Positions 9,364 to 18,029 of a stretch of 64,000 nt of DNA are shown in pieces. The stretch is from NCBI GenBank assembly GCA_031363055.1, contig JANLTP010000053.1:21022-85021 (forward strand). The letters run 5' to 3'. Every line of letters begins with the position of its first letter. Within the stretch, counting starts at the first letter, position 1. The position numbers were made by a program, and so were the translations under genes. The DNA is from JANLTP01 sp031363055 (lineage in GTDB: Bacteria; Pseudomonadota; Gammaproteobacteria; Burkholderiales; Burkholderiaceae_E). A model generated the notes under the pieces. That model made no database searches, was not told where the DNA came from, and was given only the letters and a program-made list of their open reading frames with translations.

Positions 9364-9472
9364 TTAAAGCAATGGGCGAATATAAGCAATCTGCGACACC
9401 CAATTCTCAGAGTCGCGCCAACGATCGCCACTTCGTTTCCGATCAACGTCAGGTATCCCGGACTGGCGGTCA

Positions 9473-10549
9473 TTGCTTCCAAAACTGACTTGCATCAATG
9501 TTGCAAAGCGAACCAAACCCGTCATCGGATCTCACTTGCCCGTAGCCCCTCAATCAGTCGACGGCCTAGCGTCGGACTCACCTTTGGTAACGGTGATTCT
9601 GCCGACCAATGGACGCGCCGACTATTTGCGTGAAGCGATTCGGTCGGCGCAGAATCAATCGTTCGCAGCGTTTGTAGTGTTGATTGGCGATAACGCCAAC
9701 AGTGCCGAGTGTGCCGCCATAGTTGCGGCAGCAGCGGATTCAAGACTGCGGTACATCGCGCACCCGCATAATCTTGGCGCGCAGGGTAACTGGCTCGAGT
9801 TGATCCGGCTGGCACAAACGCCGCTGGTCGCCACCTTGCATGACGACGACGCCTGGCGCAGTGACTTTCTCGCTCGCCTGGTACCGCCAATGCTGGCGAA
9901 TGAGCAACTAGCCATGTCGTTTGGCGACTTCAATCTGATCGATCGCTGCGGCCAGCCCCTGACGCAAGCGGCCAGCGCGCTGTCGCACCAAACCCATCGC
10001 GATTGTTTGCCCGAAGGGCTGACGCCCACCAGCCTTGAAGCGGGCCTGCGACTGACCGCCGTCTGGAATGCACCGAATCCGGCGATCTGCGCGGTGATTA
10101 GACGCCAGGTGGTTCTGGACACGACGTTCCCGGAAGCGGCAGCGCCGCTCTATGATCTCTGGCTCGACTACCAGTTGGTGAAACGCGGCGCGTCGATGCA
10201 TTACGTGCGCGCAAAACTCACCGACTATCGAATTCACCCGCAGAGCGCATCCACTGCCGGCTTTGCAGCCCCGGAAGATTTCATTTTTAATACCATCGTG
10301 TCGGAGAACGCGGCTGCTGGCCCGGTCGTGGTGGAAATCAAACAGTATTGGGCAAGTATTCGCTGGGGTCGGGCGGTTAGAAAAATGCCGCAGAACGCGT
10401 GCCGAATCGAATCGCAATTGGAGTTCCGGGCGGCCGCACCGGATCTGTCGAGTCGCATCAAGCGTATGGCGGCCTGGCTGGCAGCCCGATCAAACATCGC
10501 CTGGAGTTTGCTGCGCATGGCCCGCCAACTCAAACCGAGACCTTGGTAG
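9473..10549 (+). CDS. Family 2 glycosyltransferase, soluble
   Basis: GT-A fold transferase of up to 358 aa: VTVILPTNGRADYLREAI opens the domain, LIGDNAN is in the donor-binding strand, and LHDDDAWRSDF carries the DxD motif. No membrane segment is evident, so it is probably cytoplasmic. It is transcribed alone and divergently from the WecG-STAS operon. The start is unclear: TTG 9473 gives the length shown and TTG 9536 is the next in-frame candidate; there is no ATG and no clear ribosome binding site ahead of the conserved region. The acceptor and sugar are unknown. Confidence 0.82.
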   Translation: MLPKLTCINVAKRTKPVIGSHLPVAPQSVDGLASDSPLVTVILPTNGRADYLREAIRSAQNQSFAAFVVLIGDNANSAECAAIVAAAADSRLRYIAHPHNLGAQGNWLELIRLAQTPLVATLHDDDAWRSDFLARLVPPMLANEQLAMSFGDFNLIDRCGQPLTQAASALSHQTHRDCLPEGLTPTSLEAGLRLTAVWNAPNPAICAVIRRQVVLDTTFPEAAAPLYDLWLDYQLVKRGASMHYVRAKLTDYRIHPQSASTAGFAAPEDFIFNTIVSENAAAGPVVVEIKQYWASIRWGRAVRKMPQNACRIESQLEFRAAAPDLSSRIKRMAAWLAARSNIAWSLLRMARQLKPRPW

Positions 10550-10625
10550 GGTGTTTCATGCTGATTGACCCGAAACACCACACTAGTCTGCGGCCCTGCC
10601 AATAAGCAAAAACGAAGCCTGCCGC

Positions 10626-10631
10626 TACAAT
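10626..10631 (+). promoter_or_regulatory. Possible -10 element (TACAAT)
   Basis: TACAAT lies 42 bp upstream of the dehydrogenase start at 10673 in an AT-richer spacer. No convincing -35 hexamer is seen 16-18 bp upstream. The same hexamer recurs ahead of three other lead genes in this window. Confidence 0.35.
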
Positions 10632-10672
10632 TACATTTCCGTATTTACTGCATCCTAGAGTTTCGTTCGAAC

Positions 10673-11590
10673 ATGAGTCACAAAATTTACGCCGCGATTG
10701 AGCGCCGGAAAGTCGCCTTTCTCGGGCTGGGTGTCATGGGTTATCCGATGGCAGGCCATCTGATTCGTGCCGGACATGAGGTCACCGTTTACAACCGGAC
10801 CGCCGCCAAGGCCGACCAGTGGGTCAACGAATACAGCGCAATAGTCTTCGATCGCGCACGTCAGCAGAGCACACCGAAAGCGGCGGTCGCGGGCGCCGAG
10901 TTGGTGTTTGCCTGCGTCGGCAATGACGACGACCTCGCGAGCATCACCCTGGGCGAGCACGGCGCCTTTGCAGGTATGTCTGCGGGCAGCGTTTTTGTGG
11001 ACCATACGACCGCATCGGCGCGGATCGCCCGCGAGCTCGCGGCGCAGGCGTCCGAACAGGGGCTGCATTTTGTTGATGCACCGGTTTCGGGCGGCCAAGC
11101 CGGCGCTGTCAATGGTGTCTTGACCGTCATGTGCGGCGGCGAAGCCGACGCCTTTACTCGCATGCAGCCGATCGCTATGGCATACGCGCGGGCCGTGACC
11201 TTGCTGGGCGCTTCGGGTAGCGGGCAACTGGCCAAGATGGTCAATCAGATCTGCATCGCCGGGCTGTTGCAGGGCCTCGCCGAAGGGGTGAATTTCGGTC
11301 TGGCGGCGGGACTTGACATGAAGCAGGTGCTCGAGGTGATCGGCAAGGGCGCGGCACAATCCTGGCAGATGGAAAACCGCGGCAAGACCATGATCGATGA
11401 CCAATTTGATTTCGGCTTTGCGGTTGACTGGATGCGCAAGGATCTGGGCCTGTGTCTGGATGAAGCCAAAAACAATGGTGCGCCGTTACCGGTCACTGCA
11501 TTGGTCGACCAGTTTTATAGCGATGTCCAAAAAATGGGCGGCCGCCGCTTCGATACCTCGAGCCTGCTCAAGCGGCTGCGTACGCACTGA
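10673..11590 (+). CDS. NAD(P)-dependent beta-hydroxyacid dehydrogenase (3-hydroxyisobutyrate dehydrogenase / tartronate semialdehyde reductase family)
   Basis: Cytosolic oxidoreductase of 305 aa. The Rossmann motif FLGLGVMGYPMAG begins at about residue 14. The family's substrate-binding signature DAPVSGGQAGA is present, followed by SGQLAKMVNQI, which contains the conserved catalytic Lys, and an all-alpha C-terminal domain. Sequence alone does not separate 3-hydroxyisobutyrate dehydrogenase from 2-hydroxy-3-oxopropionate, succinic semialdehyde or glyoxylate reductases of the same family. Start chosen at ATG 10673, directly ahead of the Rossmann fold; the upstream in-frame extension looks non-coding. 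The gene is followed closely by the DUF1499 gene. Confidence 0.9.
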   Translation: MSHKIYAAIERRKVAFLGLGVMGYPMAGHLIRAGHEVTVYNRTAAKADQWVNEYSAIVFDRARQQSTPKAAVAGAELVFACVGNDDDLASITLGEHGAFAGMSAGSVFVDHTTASARIARELAAQASEQGLHFVDAPVSGGQAGAVNGVLTVMCGGEADAFTRMQPIAMAYARAVTLLGASGSGQLAKMVNQICIAGLLQGLAEGVNFGLAAGLDMKQVLEVIGKGAAQSWQMENRGKTMIDDQFDFGFAVDWMRKDLGLCLDEAKNNGAPLPVTALVDQFYSDVQKMGGRRFDTSSLLKRLRTH

Positions 11591-11604
11591 AAAGGGAGAA
11601 CGAA

Positions 11605-12009
11605 TTGGGTCTGTTCAGCGGCAAAGCGCCGACAAAAATTGGCGTCAATAAAGGGCGATTATTGTCGGTCGACATGAAGCCCTCGAACGCGGTCTCGAGC
11701 TTTGCCGAGTCGAAGTATCACAAGATCGCGCCGCTGGCGACCGGGGCTAAGCCCCAAGGCAGTTTCCAGCAACTGAAGTCATTGGTGGAAAAAGACCCGA
11801 TGGCCAAAATTATCAAGGCCGAGTCGACCTACCTGTACGCCGAGTACAAGACCAAGTTGCTCGGGTTTGTCGATGACGTCGAGTTTTTGCTCGACCCCAA
11901 GGGCAAGGTCATTCATGTACGCTCGGCTTCGCGACTCGGCCGCAAGGACTTCGGCGTCAATCGGCAGCGCATCGAATCGATTCGCGCGCGTCTGACAAAA
12001 CCGGTGTGA
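11605..12009 (+). CDS. DUF1499 family protein
   Basis: 134-aa protein of the DUF1499 family: an N-terminal part ending GRLLSVDMKPSNAVSS, then the typical YLYAEYKTKLLGFVDDVEF core and a C-terminal SASRLGRKDFGVNRQRIESI signature. Function is unknown; members are often lipoproteins or membrane-associated, but this copy has no signal peptide. Start is TTG at 11605, supported by GGGAG about 8 nt upstream. It lies 14 bp after the dehydrogenase and 52 bp before the FKBP gene. Confidence 0.8.
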   Translation: MGLFSGKAPTKIGVNKGRLLSVDMKPSNAVSSFAESKYHKIAPLATGAKPQGSFQQLKSLVEKDPMAKIIKAESTYLYAEYKTKLLGFVDDVEFLLDPKGKVIHVRSASRLGRKDFGVNRQRIESIRARLTKPV

Positions 12010-12013
12010 CAAC

Positions 12014-12039
12014 GTGTCTGACCAACACGTTTAACCAAC
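12014..12039 (+). repeat. Degenerate 13-bp tandem repeat after the DUF1499 stop codon
   Basis: Two 13-bp units starting 4 bp after the stop codon match at 9 of 13 positions, and all four differences are transitions. This looks like an older member of the gene-end duplication series. Confidence 0.5.
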
Positions 12040-12061
12040 AATTAACTTGAAAGGATCAACC

Positions 12062-12415
12062 ATGGCCTACCAGACCCTTCCCTCGGGACTACAAATTGAA
12101 GACGTAAAGATTGGCACCGGTGCCGAAGCGAAAACGGGCGATGATGTCTCGGTGCACTACACGGGTTGGCTTTATCAGGATCAGACGGTGGGACAAAAGT
12201 TCGATTCAAGCAAGGATCGCGGCGATCCGTTTTCGTTTCCGCTGGGTGCTGGACATGTGATCAAGGGTTGGGACGAAGGGGTCGCCGGCATGAAAATCGG
12301 TGGCACGCGAAACCTCATTATTCCAGCCGCCCTGGGTTACGGCGCGCGCGGCGCAGGCGGCGTCATTCCGCCGAACGCGACCCTGCTCTTTGAAGTCGAG
12401 TTGCTGGGAGTTTGA
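12062..12415 (+). CDS. FKBP-type peptidyl-prolyl cis-trans isomerase
   Basis: Single-domain FKBP of 117 aa that accelerates prolyl isomerisation in protein folding. The family hallmarks are present: VHYTGWLYQDQTVGQKFDSS, PFSFPLGAGHVIKGWDEGV, GMKIGGTRNLIIP, LGYGARGAGGVIPPNATLLFEVELL. There is no signal peptide, so it is cytosolic. ATG 12062 is chosen over an in-frame TTG at 12047 because AAAGGA sits 6 nt ahead of it. The stop codon directly abuts the glnS start, so the two are probably coupled. Confidence 0.95.
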   Translation: MAYQTLPSGLQIEDVKIGTGAEAKTGDDVSVHYTGWLYQDQTVGQKFDSSKDRGDPFSFPLGAGHVIKGWDEGVAGMKIGGTRNLIIPAALGYGARGAGGVIPPNATLLFEVELLGV

Positions 12416-14200
12416 ATGTCGGGTGCTGGATCAGACGCTGCCACGGCGGTCAAAACAGGCAACTTTATTCGTAACCAGGTGTCGGCGGACCTGGACGCTG
12501 GTGTGTACGCCGGCCGTCATTGGTCCGGCAAGCCCGCCCCGGCCGACGTGCAGCGCCCATCGATGCTCGATCCTGCCCGAATTCGGACTCGCTTTCCGCC
12601 TGAGCCGAACGGCTATTTGCATATCGGCCATGCCAAATCCATTTGCCTGAATTTTGGTCTGGCGCGCGACTTTGGCGGCCGATGCCATCTGCGTTTTGAC
12701 GACACCAATCCGGCCAAGGAAGATCAGGAATATGTCGATGCGATTATCGACGTGGTGCACTGGCTGGGCTTTCGTTGGGACGAGGGCGACGAGAGCAATC
12801 TTTATTTTGCCAGCGACTACTTCGAACAACTGTATCGCTTCGCTCAATACTTGATCGAAGCGGGCCTCGCTTATGTCGATTCGCAAACGGCTGACGAAAT
12901 GCGCAGCAGCCGGGGCAATCTGACCGAGCCCGGCATCGATTCGCCGCACCGCGATCGCAGTGCCGCCGAGAGCTTGAAATTGTTCGAAGAAATGCGTGCT
13001 GGCGTGCATCCGGAGGGCAGCCATATCCTGCGCGCGCGCATCGACATGCGCTCGGCGAACATCAATCTTCGCGACCCGGCACTCTACCGCATTCGGCTGG
13101 CCGAACATCATCGAACCGGTCGCGCCTGGAGTATCTACCCGATGTACGACTATGCGCATCCGATTTCGGATGCGCTCGAAAACATCACGCATTCAATCTG
13201 TACGCTCGAATTCGAGGATCATCGACCGTTCTACGACTGGCTGCTCGAACGCCTGGCCGAGGGCGGTATGTTCGAGCGTCCGTTGCCGCATCAATATGAG
13301 TTTGCGCGACTGAACGTTACCTATTGCATCACCAGTAAACGCAAGCTGCAGGAACTCGTGCAACTGGGGCTGGTCGACGGGTGGGACGATCCGCGCATGC
13401 CGACCCTGGTCGGGTTGCGGCGGCGCGGCTACACACCCGAATCACTGCAACTGTTTTGCGAGCGCATCGGGGTGTCGAAGGCCGATTCCTGGATCGAGAT
13501 GAGTGTCCTCGAACAGGCGCTGCGCGACGATCTCGAGCGCCGAGCGCCGCGCGCCGCCGCGGTTCTCGATCCGCTCGAATTGGTCATCGAGAATCTTGAT
13601 GAATCGCTGAGCATTGCATGCAGTGCCGCCGTGCATCCGCAACAACCGGAGCTGGGCCTGCGCAGCTTTCTGTTCACACGTCATCTGTGGATCGAGCGCG
13701 ATGATTTCATCGAGCAACCGGCCAAGGGTTACTTCCGCTTGTTTCCCGGCAACCGGGTGCGACTTCGACATGGCTTCGTCATCGAGTGCACAGGCTGCGA
13801 CAAGGATGCCAGCGGGCAGGTCGTACGCGCCAAGGCGCGCTATCTGGAAGACTCGAAATCAGGCACTGCCGGTGCCGATCAATACAAGGTCAAAGGCAAC
13901 ATTCATTGGCTGTCGCAACGAGACGCGAAACCGGCTCAGGTGCGACTGTACGATCGCTTGTTTGTGCAAGCGAATCCCGAGGCGGGCGGCGCCGATTACA
14001 AGGCATCGATCAACCCTGACTCGAAACGCATAGTGTCCGCCTGGGTTGAACCCGGAGTAGCCCGAATCCACGCCGGCGTTACCTTGCAGTTCGAGCGGCA
14101 CGGCTATTTCATCGCCGACGCCAATGACCATCAGCCGGAAGTTGGCATGGTGTTTAATCGCGCGGTCAGCCTGAAGGATTCCTGGGCGCCAAAGCGGTGA
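12416..14200 (+). CDS. glnS: Glutaminyl-tRNA synthetase
   Basis: Class I aminoacyl-tRNA synthetase of 594 aa charging tRNA-Gln. The PPEPNGYLHIGH block (HIGH at residues 69-72) and the KMSKS-equivalent ITSKRKL (305-311) are in the expected places. LRFDDTNP marks GlnRS/GluRS, and the two C-terminal beta-barrels for anticodon recognition follow (VRLRHGFVIEC, KVKGNIHWLS). The N-terminal extension of about 45 residues and overall length are normal for proteobacterial GlnRS. ATG follows the FKBP stop with no gap. Its presence shows direct glutaminylation of tRNA-Gln in this organism. Confidence 0.97.
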   Translation: MSGAGSDAATAVKTGNFIRNQVSADLDAGVYAGRHWSGKPAPADVQRPSMLDPARIRTRFPPEPNGYLHIGHAKSICLNFGLARDFGGRCHLRFDDTNPAKEDQEYVDAIIDVVHWLGFRWDEGDESNLYFASDYFEQLYRFAQYLIEAGLAYVDSQTADEMRSSRGNLTEPGIDSPHRDRSAAESLKLFEEMRAGVHPEGSHILRARIDMRSANINLRDPALYRIRLAEHHRTGRAWSIYPMYDYAHPISDALENITHSICTLEFEDHRPFYDWLLERLAEGGMFERPLPHQYEFARLNVTYCITSKRKLQELVQLGLVDGWDDPRMPTLVGLRRRGYTPESLQLFCERIGVSKADSWIEMSVLEQALRDDLERRAPRAAAVLDPLELVIENLDESLSIACSAAVHPQQPELGLRSFLFTRHLWIERDDFIEQPAKGYFRLFPGNRVRLRHGFVIECTGCDKDASGQVVRAKARYLEDSKSGTAGADQYKVKGNIHWLSQRDAKPAQVRLYDRLFVQANPEAGGADYKASINPDSKRIVSAWVEPGVARIHAGVTLQFERHGYFIADANDHQPEVGMVFNRAVSLKDSWAPKR

Positions 14201-14211
14201 TCGCGACCTTG

Positions 14212-14235
14212 CCTCATTTGCGGTCTCATTTGCTG
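14212..14235 (-). repeat. 12-bp tandem duplication across the DUF3108 stop codon
   Basis: Two 12-bp units (14212-14223, 14224-14235). On the minus strand each contains AAATGA, so the gene's AAA-TGA ending is repeated in frame 12 bp downstream as a second AAA-TGA. Confidence 0.7.
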
Positions 14236-15509
14236 TCAATCACCTGATCGATGACCCGCCCGCTGGCGTCGGTCACGCGAATCCTGACCGGCATCATGCC
14301 GAAATCGTAATCGAGCCAGAGTTCGATCTCCGGATCCTTGCCACTGGCGCCAGGCTGGCGGGTCAGACGCAAGGTTCGCAACACGCCGAGGCGTGTCTTC
14401 AGTTCGCCGGGACCGTCGATCTTGTAGCGAATGTTTTCAACGTCGCGCAAATTCATTTCCGGTATTTCCACTGTCTTGCCCGCAACGAACAACTCGGGCT
14501 GCGCGCGAGCTAGAAGACCCAATTGAAACAGGCTCGAGAGCCGGTCCTGTGTGCCCTCCGGAAAGCTGGCGGTTTCACCCCCGGCAAACTGAATTTGCTT
14601 GCGCGAATAATCGATCTGGGTGGACCGCTCGGCGCCCTTGCTGCGTTGCTCGGCATAACGCTCGGGCTCGAAACCATTGGCGGTGATCCGGCCACGGCTG
14701 AAGTCCTTGCGCACGCCACCATAGAACAACGCGGTCAACCCGGTCGCGCTGATTTCGGCGCGCAACGAATAGGCGGTGTCGTGATTCTCAAAGCCGAGCT
14801 TTAAAAGCGCGGCCGAACCGGTTTGATCAAAATCACCCATATGAATCGAGTAGCTCCATCGGCCCGAAGGCGGTGGCGCCGGCAGCGCCTTGCCGATCAA
14901 CAGACGCCCTGAGTCCAAAGATCCGCTGACCTCGGCAGGGCTGATCCGATCGGCTCGTGCAGCCGTGTTCGCATCGGACGATCCACCGGTCGCACCGGCG
15001 GTCGCGCTGTCGGTCGAATTTACAGACTCATGGGTGTTGATACCGGTACTGGCGGATGACCCAACATCGGGCACGGCAGGATCAGGCAGCGCCGAATCTG
15101 CTGGCGCTGCGCCGGCTGAAGCGGCGTCGCGCGATCCCGTTTCACTGGCAACGCTCGGACTCACAGAGGGCGCGGCGGGCGGGGTCGGCTGGACCGGCCG
15201 CACTGGCCTTGGCCGATAGATCGGCTTGCTCGCGGGTTTGCTGGCGGGCTTCCCGGGCACCTCCAGGGGCTTCGCATTAACGGGGGTTACCTCGACGACG
15301 CGCAGTTCCGGCTCGGTCAGAATTTGAATTTGAACCGGTGCTTTACGCCAGTCGGGTCGACGCTCAATAAACGCACTTTGATTGACGATGACATTGACCA
15401 CCACGGCGTGCAAACCAAGGCACAGCCCGATCATGAGCACGGATTGCCAAAACGGCCGGGACTGCGTCGAATGGCTCCACGATTTTTGCATCAAACTAAC
15501 GGCGCTCAC
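14226..15509 (-). CDS. DUF3108 protein with TonB-like membrane anchor and Pro-rich linker
   Basis: 427 aa. An N-terminal membrane segment (about residues 22-42, VLMIGLCLGLHAVVVNVIV) is followed by a Pro/Lys/Arg-rich linker with a short in-frame ASKP repeat, then a Ser/Ala/Thr-rich stretch to about residue 195. The C-terminal domain (about 205-427) matches DUF3108, with SYSIHMGDFDQTGSAALLKL and VENIRYKIDGPGELKT. The layout resembles a TonB-type energy transducer with a periplasmic beta-domain, though no TonB C-terminal signature is seen. DUF3108 has no firm function; it is a periplasmic/envelope fold. A second in-frame ATG lies at 15491. The gene converges with glnS. Confidence 0.82.
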   Translation of the reverse strand: MSAVSLMQKSWSHSTQSRPFWQSVLMIGLCLGLHAVVVNVIVNQSAFIERRPDWRKAPVQIQILTEPELRVVEVTPVNAKPLEVPGKPASKPASKPIYRPRPVRPVQPTPPAAPSVSPSVASETGSRDAASAGAAPADSALPDPAVPDVGSSASTGINTHESVNSTDSATAGATGGSSDANTAARADRISPAEVSGSLDSGRLLIGKALPAPPPSGRWSYSIHMGDFDQTGSAALLKLGFENHDTAYSLRAEISATGLTALFYGGVRKDFSRGRITANGFEPERYAEQRSKGAERSTQIDYSRKQIQFAGGETASFPEGTQDRLSSLFQLGLLARAQPELFVAGKTVEIPEMNLRDVENIRYKIDGPGELKTRLGVLRTLRLTRQPGASGKDPEIELWLDYDFGMMPVRIRVTDASGRVIDQVIDSK

Positions 15510-15599
15510 AATATTTGATCAGATTATCGACTAGTTCACGATTGCATATTTAGTTCGGGCGACGGCTGTGATAACTTGTTGTATCGAACAATATCGCGA

Positions 15600-15992
15600 A
15601 TGAATACACGAATTTATTCCCTGGGTGGCATCGTTCCCGTTCCGGTCTTCACCGTACCACGGCTTCCGGGTCGTCTGGTCGGGGTCTGCATGGGTCCGTT
15701 CGTTGTGTTGGCGAAGGACTATGCGAACGACTGGCCAACCGTGGTGCACGAATTGGAGCACTGCAAACAATTCTGGCGCGGTGGCCTGTTGATCCATTTT
15801 GCCCGCTACTACTTCAGTCGCAAGTACCGTTTAAGAGCTGAACTTGACGCTTATCGTGCCGAACTCAAGGCCTGCACCGACGGACAACGCGCCAGCCGGC
15901 TGGACGACTCGGCACGTGCCTTGTCCAGCGGCTATCAGTTGCAACTCGATACGGCGACCTGCAGAAAACTCTTGCAGGACCCGGTGGTTTAG
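15600..15992 (+). CDS. Small protein with an HExxH metallopeptidase-like motif
   Basis: 130 aa, family not recognised. The central segment TVVHELEHCKQFW contains H50-E-L-E-H54, the zinc-binding motif of many metallopeptidases, and a Glu-rich helix RLRAELDAYRAELKAC about 30 residues later could supply a third ligand. The first 40 residues are hydrophobic and Pro/Gly-rich (SLGGIVPVPVFTVPRLPG). There is no classic signal peptide. It is either a minimal peptidase or a protein that kept only the metal-binding core. ATG 15600 is chosen; an upstream in-frame TTG at 15576 is less likely. The stop codon lies inside an inverted repeat. Confidence 0.65.
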   Translation: MNTRIYSLGGIVPVPVFTVPRLPGRLVGVCMGPFVVLAKDYANDWPTVVHELEHCKQFWRGGLLIHFARYYFSRKYRLRAELDAYRAELKACTDGQRASRLDDSARALSSGYQLQLDTATCRKLLQDPVV

Positions 15993-16013
15993 GAGGGTGT
16001 CAACACCCGCCTA
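15990..16013. repeat. Inverted repeat over the stop codon of the HExxH gene
   Basis: Eleven-base arms with one mismatch around a 2-nt centre; the inner core GGGTGT-CA-ACACCC is perfect. It lies between the HExxH gene and the amidase, 10 bp before the amidase start. The loop is too short for a good RNA hairpin and there is no T-run, so a protein-binding palindrome is more likely than a terminator. Confidence 0.5.
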
Positions 16014-16023
16014 GTCTCCAGTC

Positions 16024-17514
16024 ATGATTCGAACCATTCGACAACACCTGATCGCCTACGGCGACGGCTGGCTGTCGCCGGTCGAGACCGTCGCCGGCTC
16101 GCTGACTGCGATCGACCAGATGAATCCGGTGCTAAATGCCCTGCCGACCTTGCGCAAACGCAATGATGTGATCGCGGACGCCGAGCAGATCAGCGCCAGG
16201 CTGAGCTTGGGCGAGCCGGTCGGTCAATTGGCGGGCATGCCCTATTGCGCGAAAGATACCCATCGTACTGCGGGACTGAAGACCACGTTTGGTTCACCGA
16301 TATTCGCCGACCACGTGCCCACTGAAAACGAGCCGATCGTCCAGCGCCTGCTTGATGCCGACGCTAACCTGGTCGCAAAATCGAACACGCCCGAGTTCGC
16401 GGCCGGCTCGCAAACCTTCAATACGTTGTTTGGAACGACACGCAACCCCTATTCGCTGAGCCACACCTCCGGTGGCTCGTCCGGCGGCTCCGCCTGCGCA
16501 TTGGCCAGCGGCATGGTCTGGGTTGCCGATGGCTCGGACCTCGCCTCGAGTCTGCGTAACCCCGCCAGTTTCTGTGGCGTTGTCGGCATGCGGCCCAGCT
16601 CCAAACCAGACCCCTTGCTGCGGCCCGGCGCCAACGGCTTCAGTTCGCTGTCAATGCCCGGGCCGCTAGCGCGCGGTGTTGATGATCTGCGCTTATCCTA
16701 TCGCTCGATTTTCACTCCGGCGGGCAAGCGACCCATCAAGGAGTGGTGCGACGCGCTGTCCGAAGAGTCGCAGTACAAGAAGCGCGGTATCTTGCGCTAC
16801 GAGCGCGCCGGCGCCCTGCCGCGAGAACCGCGTTCGCTCAGAATTGCCTGGACCGTCGATGGCGATGGCCGAATCCCGGTCGATCCGGCCGTGCATCGTG
16901 CGCTGCGCCGTGCCACCCATATCCTGCAAGAGGCCGGTATCACGCTGATACAGGCAACGCCCGATCTGGCCGGCGCCGATGAATGTTTTCAGACGCTTCG
17001 TGGCCTGTATTTCGTCGAAAATTTTGCCGCGCTGTACTGGAGTGACCAGCATCGCATGAAAGATACGGTAGTCTGGAATATTGAATTCGGATTGGATCTG
17101 ACGGCAGAGCGCATCGCGGCGGCGAACCGCTTGCGCACCGAAATTTTCGAGCGCATGCGCCGCTTCATGGGCGATATCGACGCCTGGATCCTGCCGACCG
17201 CGCAGGTGTTGCCGTTCAGCCATGATCTACCCTACCCGACCAGCATCAACGGCGAAGCGCTGGGCACCTACATCGATTGGCTGAAGAGTTGTTACTGGGT
17301 CAGCGTCAGTGGCCATCCGGCCATTTCTCTGCCGTGCGGCTTTGAGCGCGATGACGCCGGCGTCGCGTTGCCCGCCGGACTGCAGTTGGTCGGGCGCTGG
17401 GATGAAGATGAGGCATTGCTCGACGTCGCCGAAACCATCGAAACACTGCTCGAACCGCTGAATTCCAGCAAACCACCGTTTGCAAGCAATGCGACCGCAG
17501 AATTACTTGGATAA
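16024..17514 (+). CDS. Amidase (amidase-signature family)
   Basis: 496-aa hydrolase of carboxylic amides with a Ser-cisSer-Lys triad. Lys is in YCAKDTH (K77), the Gly/Ser loop is SGGSSGGSA (residues 149-157), and the nucleophile is in GSDLASSLRNPA (S176), where the usual GGS is ASS but the Ser is kept. VVGMRPS follows as expected. No signal peptide, so probably cytosolic; the substrate is unknown and GatA is unlikely because no gatB/gatC is adjacent. The 3' end converges with the TPM gene with 5 bp between. Confidence 0.9.
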   Translation: MIRTIRQHLIAYGDGWLSPVETVAGSLTAIDQMNPVLNALPTLRKRNDVIADAEQISARLSLGEPVGQLAGMPYCAKDTHRTAGLKTTFGSPIFADHVPTENEPIVQRLLDADANLVAKSNTPEFAAGSQTFNTLFGTTRNPYSLSHTSGGSSGGSACALASGMVWVADGSDLASSLRNPASFCGVVGMRPSSKPDPLLRPGANGFSSLSMPGPLARGVDDLRLSYRSIFTPAGKRPIKEWCDALSEESQYKKRGILRYERAGALPREPRSLRIAWTVDGDGRIPVDPAVHRALRRATHILQEAGITLIQATPDLAGADECFQTLRGLYFVENFAALYWSDQHRMKDTVVWNIEFGLDLTAERIAAANRLRTEIFERMRRFMGDIDAWILPTAQVLPFSHDLPYPTSINGEALGTYIDWLKSCYWVSVSGHPAISLPCGFERDDAGVALPAGLQLVGRWDEDEALLDVAETIETLLEPLNSSKPPFASNATAELLG

Positions 17515-17519
17515 GCTAC

Positions 17520-18029
17520 TCAGATAATCAGCGGTCGATTCGGTAGCTCGTCCAGGTTCTCGCGCCCAGACGGGAAGTGCGGTTCGACCAACTCATGCAA
17601 TTGCGCGATCGCCGCCAAGGTGCCGTTCAGAAAATCACCGCCGCGATACGCCTGCGCCATTTGCTGGCAAACCGCGTCCCAGCTCGATTGCGCGATCCTG
17701 CGCGCCACCGCCCGATCGGCTACGACTTCTACCGAACGATCGGCCATCAATACATAGAGCAAGATACCGTTGTTGGCTTCGGTATCCCAAACCCGCAGGT
17801 TCGAGAAGACCAGCAGCGCACGCTCGCGCGGTTGCGTACCTGACCAAACCTGCTGAAGATCGAGCGAGGCCTCGACTACAAACCGTATCTCGGCGCTATG
17901 GCGGGCCTCACCCACCGCAATGGCCGCTTCGATGGCCAACATGCTGGCATCAGGCAAACGGGCGCGAACTTGCCGGGCACCAAAGAATTCGTGCCGGATG
18001 GCGCGTCGAAAGCGACTGCTGTGCTGCAT
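17520..18029 (-). CDS. TPM-domain protein (YgcG-like), cytosolic or peripheral
   Basis: 169 aa. The TPM fold is visible from about residue 25: AIEAAIAVGEARHSAEIRFVVE, then ERALLVFSNLRVWDTEANNGILLYVLMADRSVEVVADRAVA, and a final helix with GGDFLNGTLAAIAQLHELV. It has no signal peptide or Gly-rich tail, unlike the upstream paralogue. Members accompany LemA and larger TPM proteins; the biochemical role is poorly defined. ATG 18029 is chosen because GGGAGA sits 7 nt upstream and the ATG overlaps the upstream stop (TAATG). Third gene of a lemA-TPM-TPM operon. Confidence 0.85.
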   Translation of the reverse strand: MQHSSRFRRAIRHEFFGARQVRARLPDASMLAIEAAIAVGEARHSAEIRFVVEASLDLQQVWSGTQPRERALLVFSNLRVWDTEANNGILLYVLMADRSVEVVADRAVARRIAQSSWDAVCQQMAQAYRGGDFLNGTLAAIAQLHELVEPHFPSGRENLDELPNRPLII

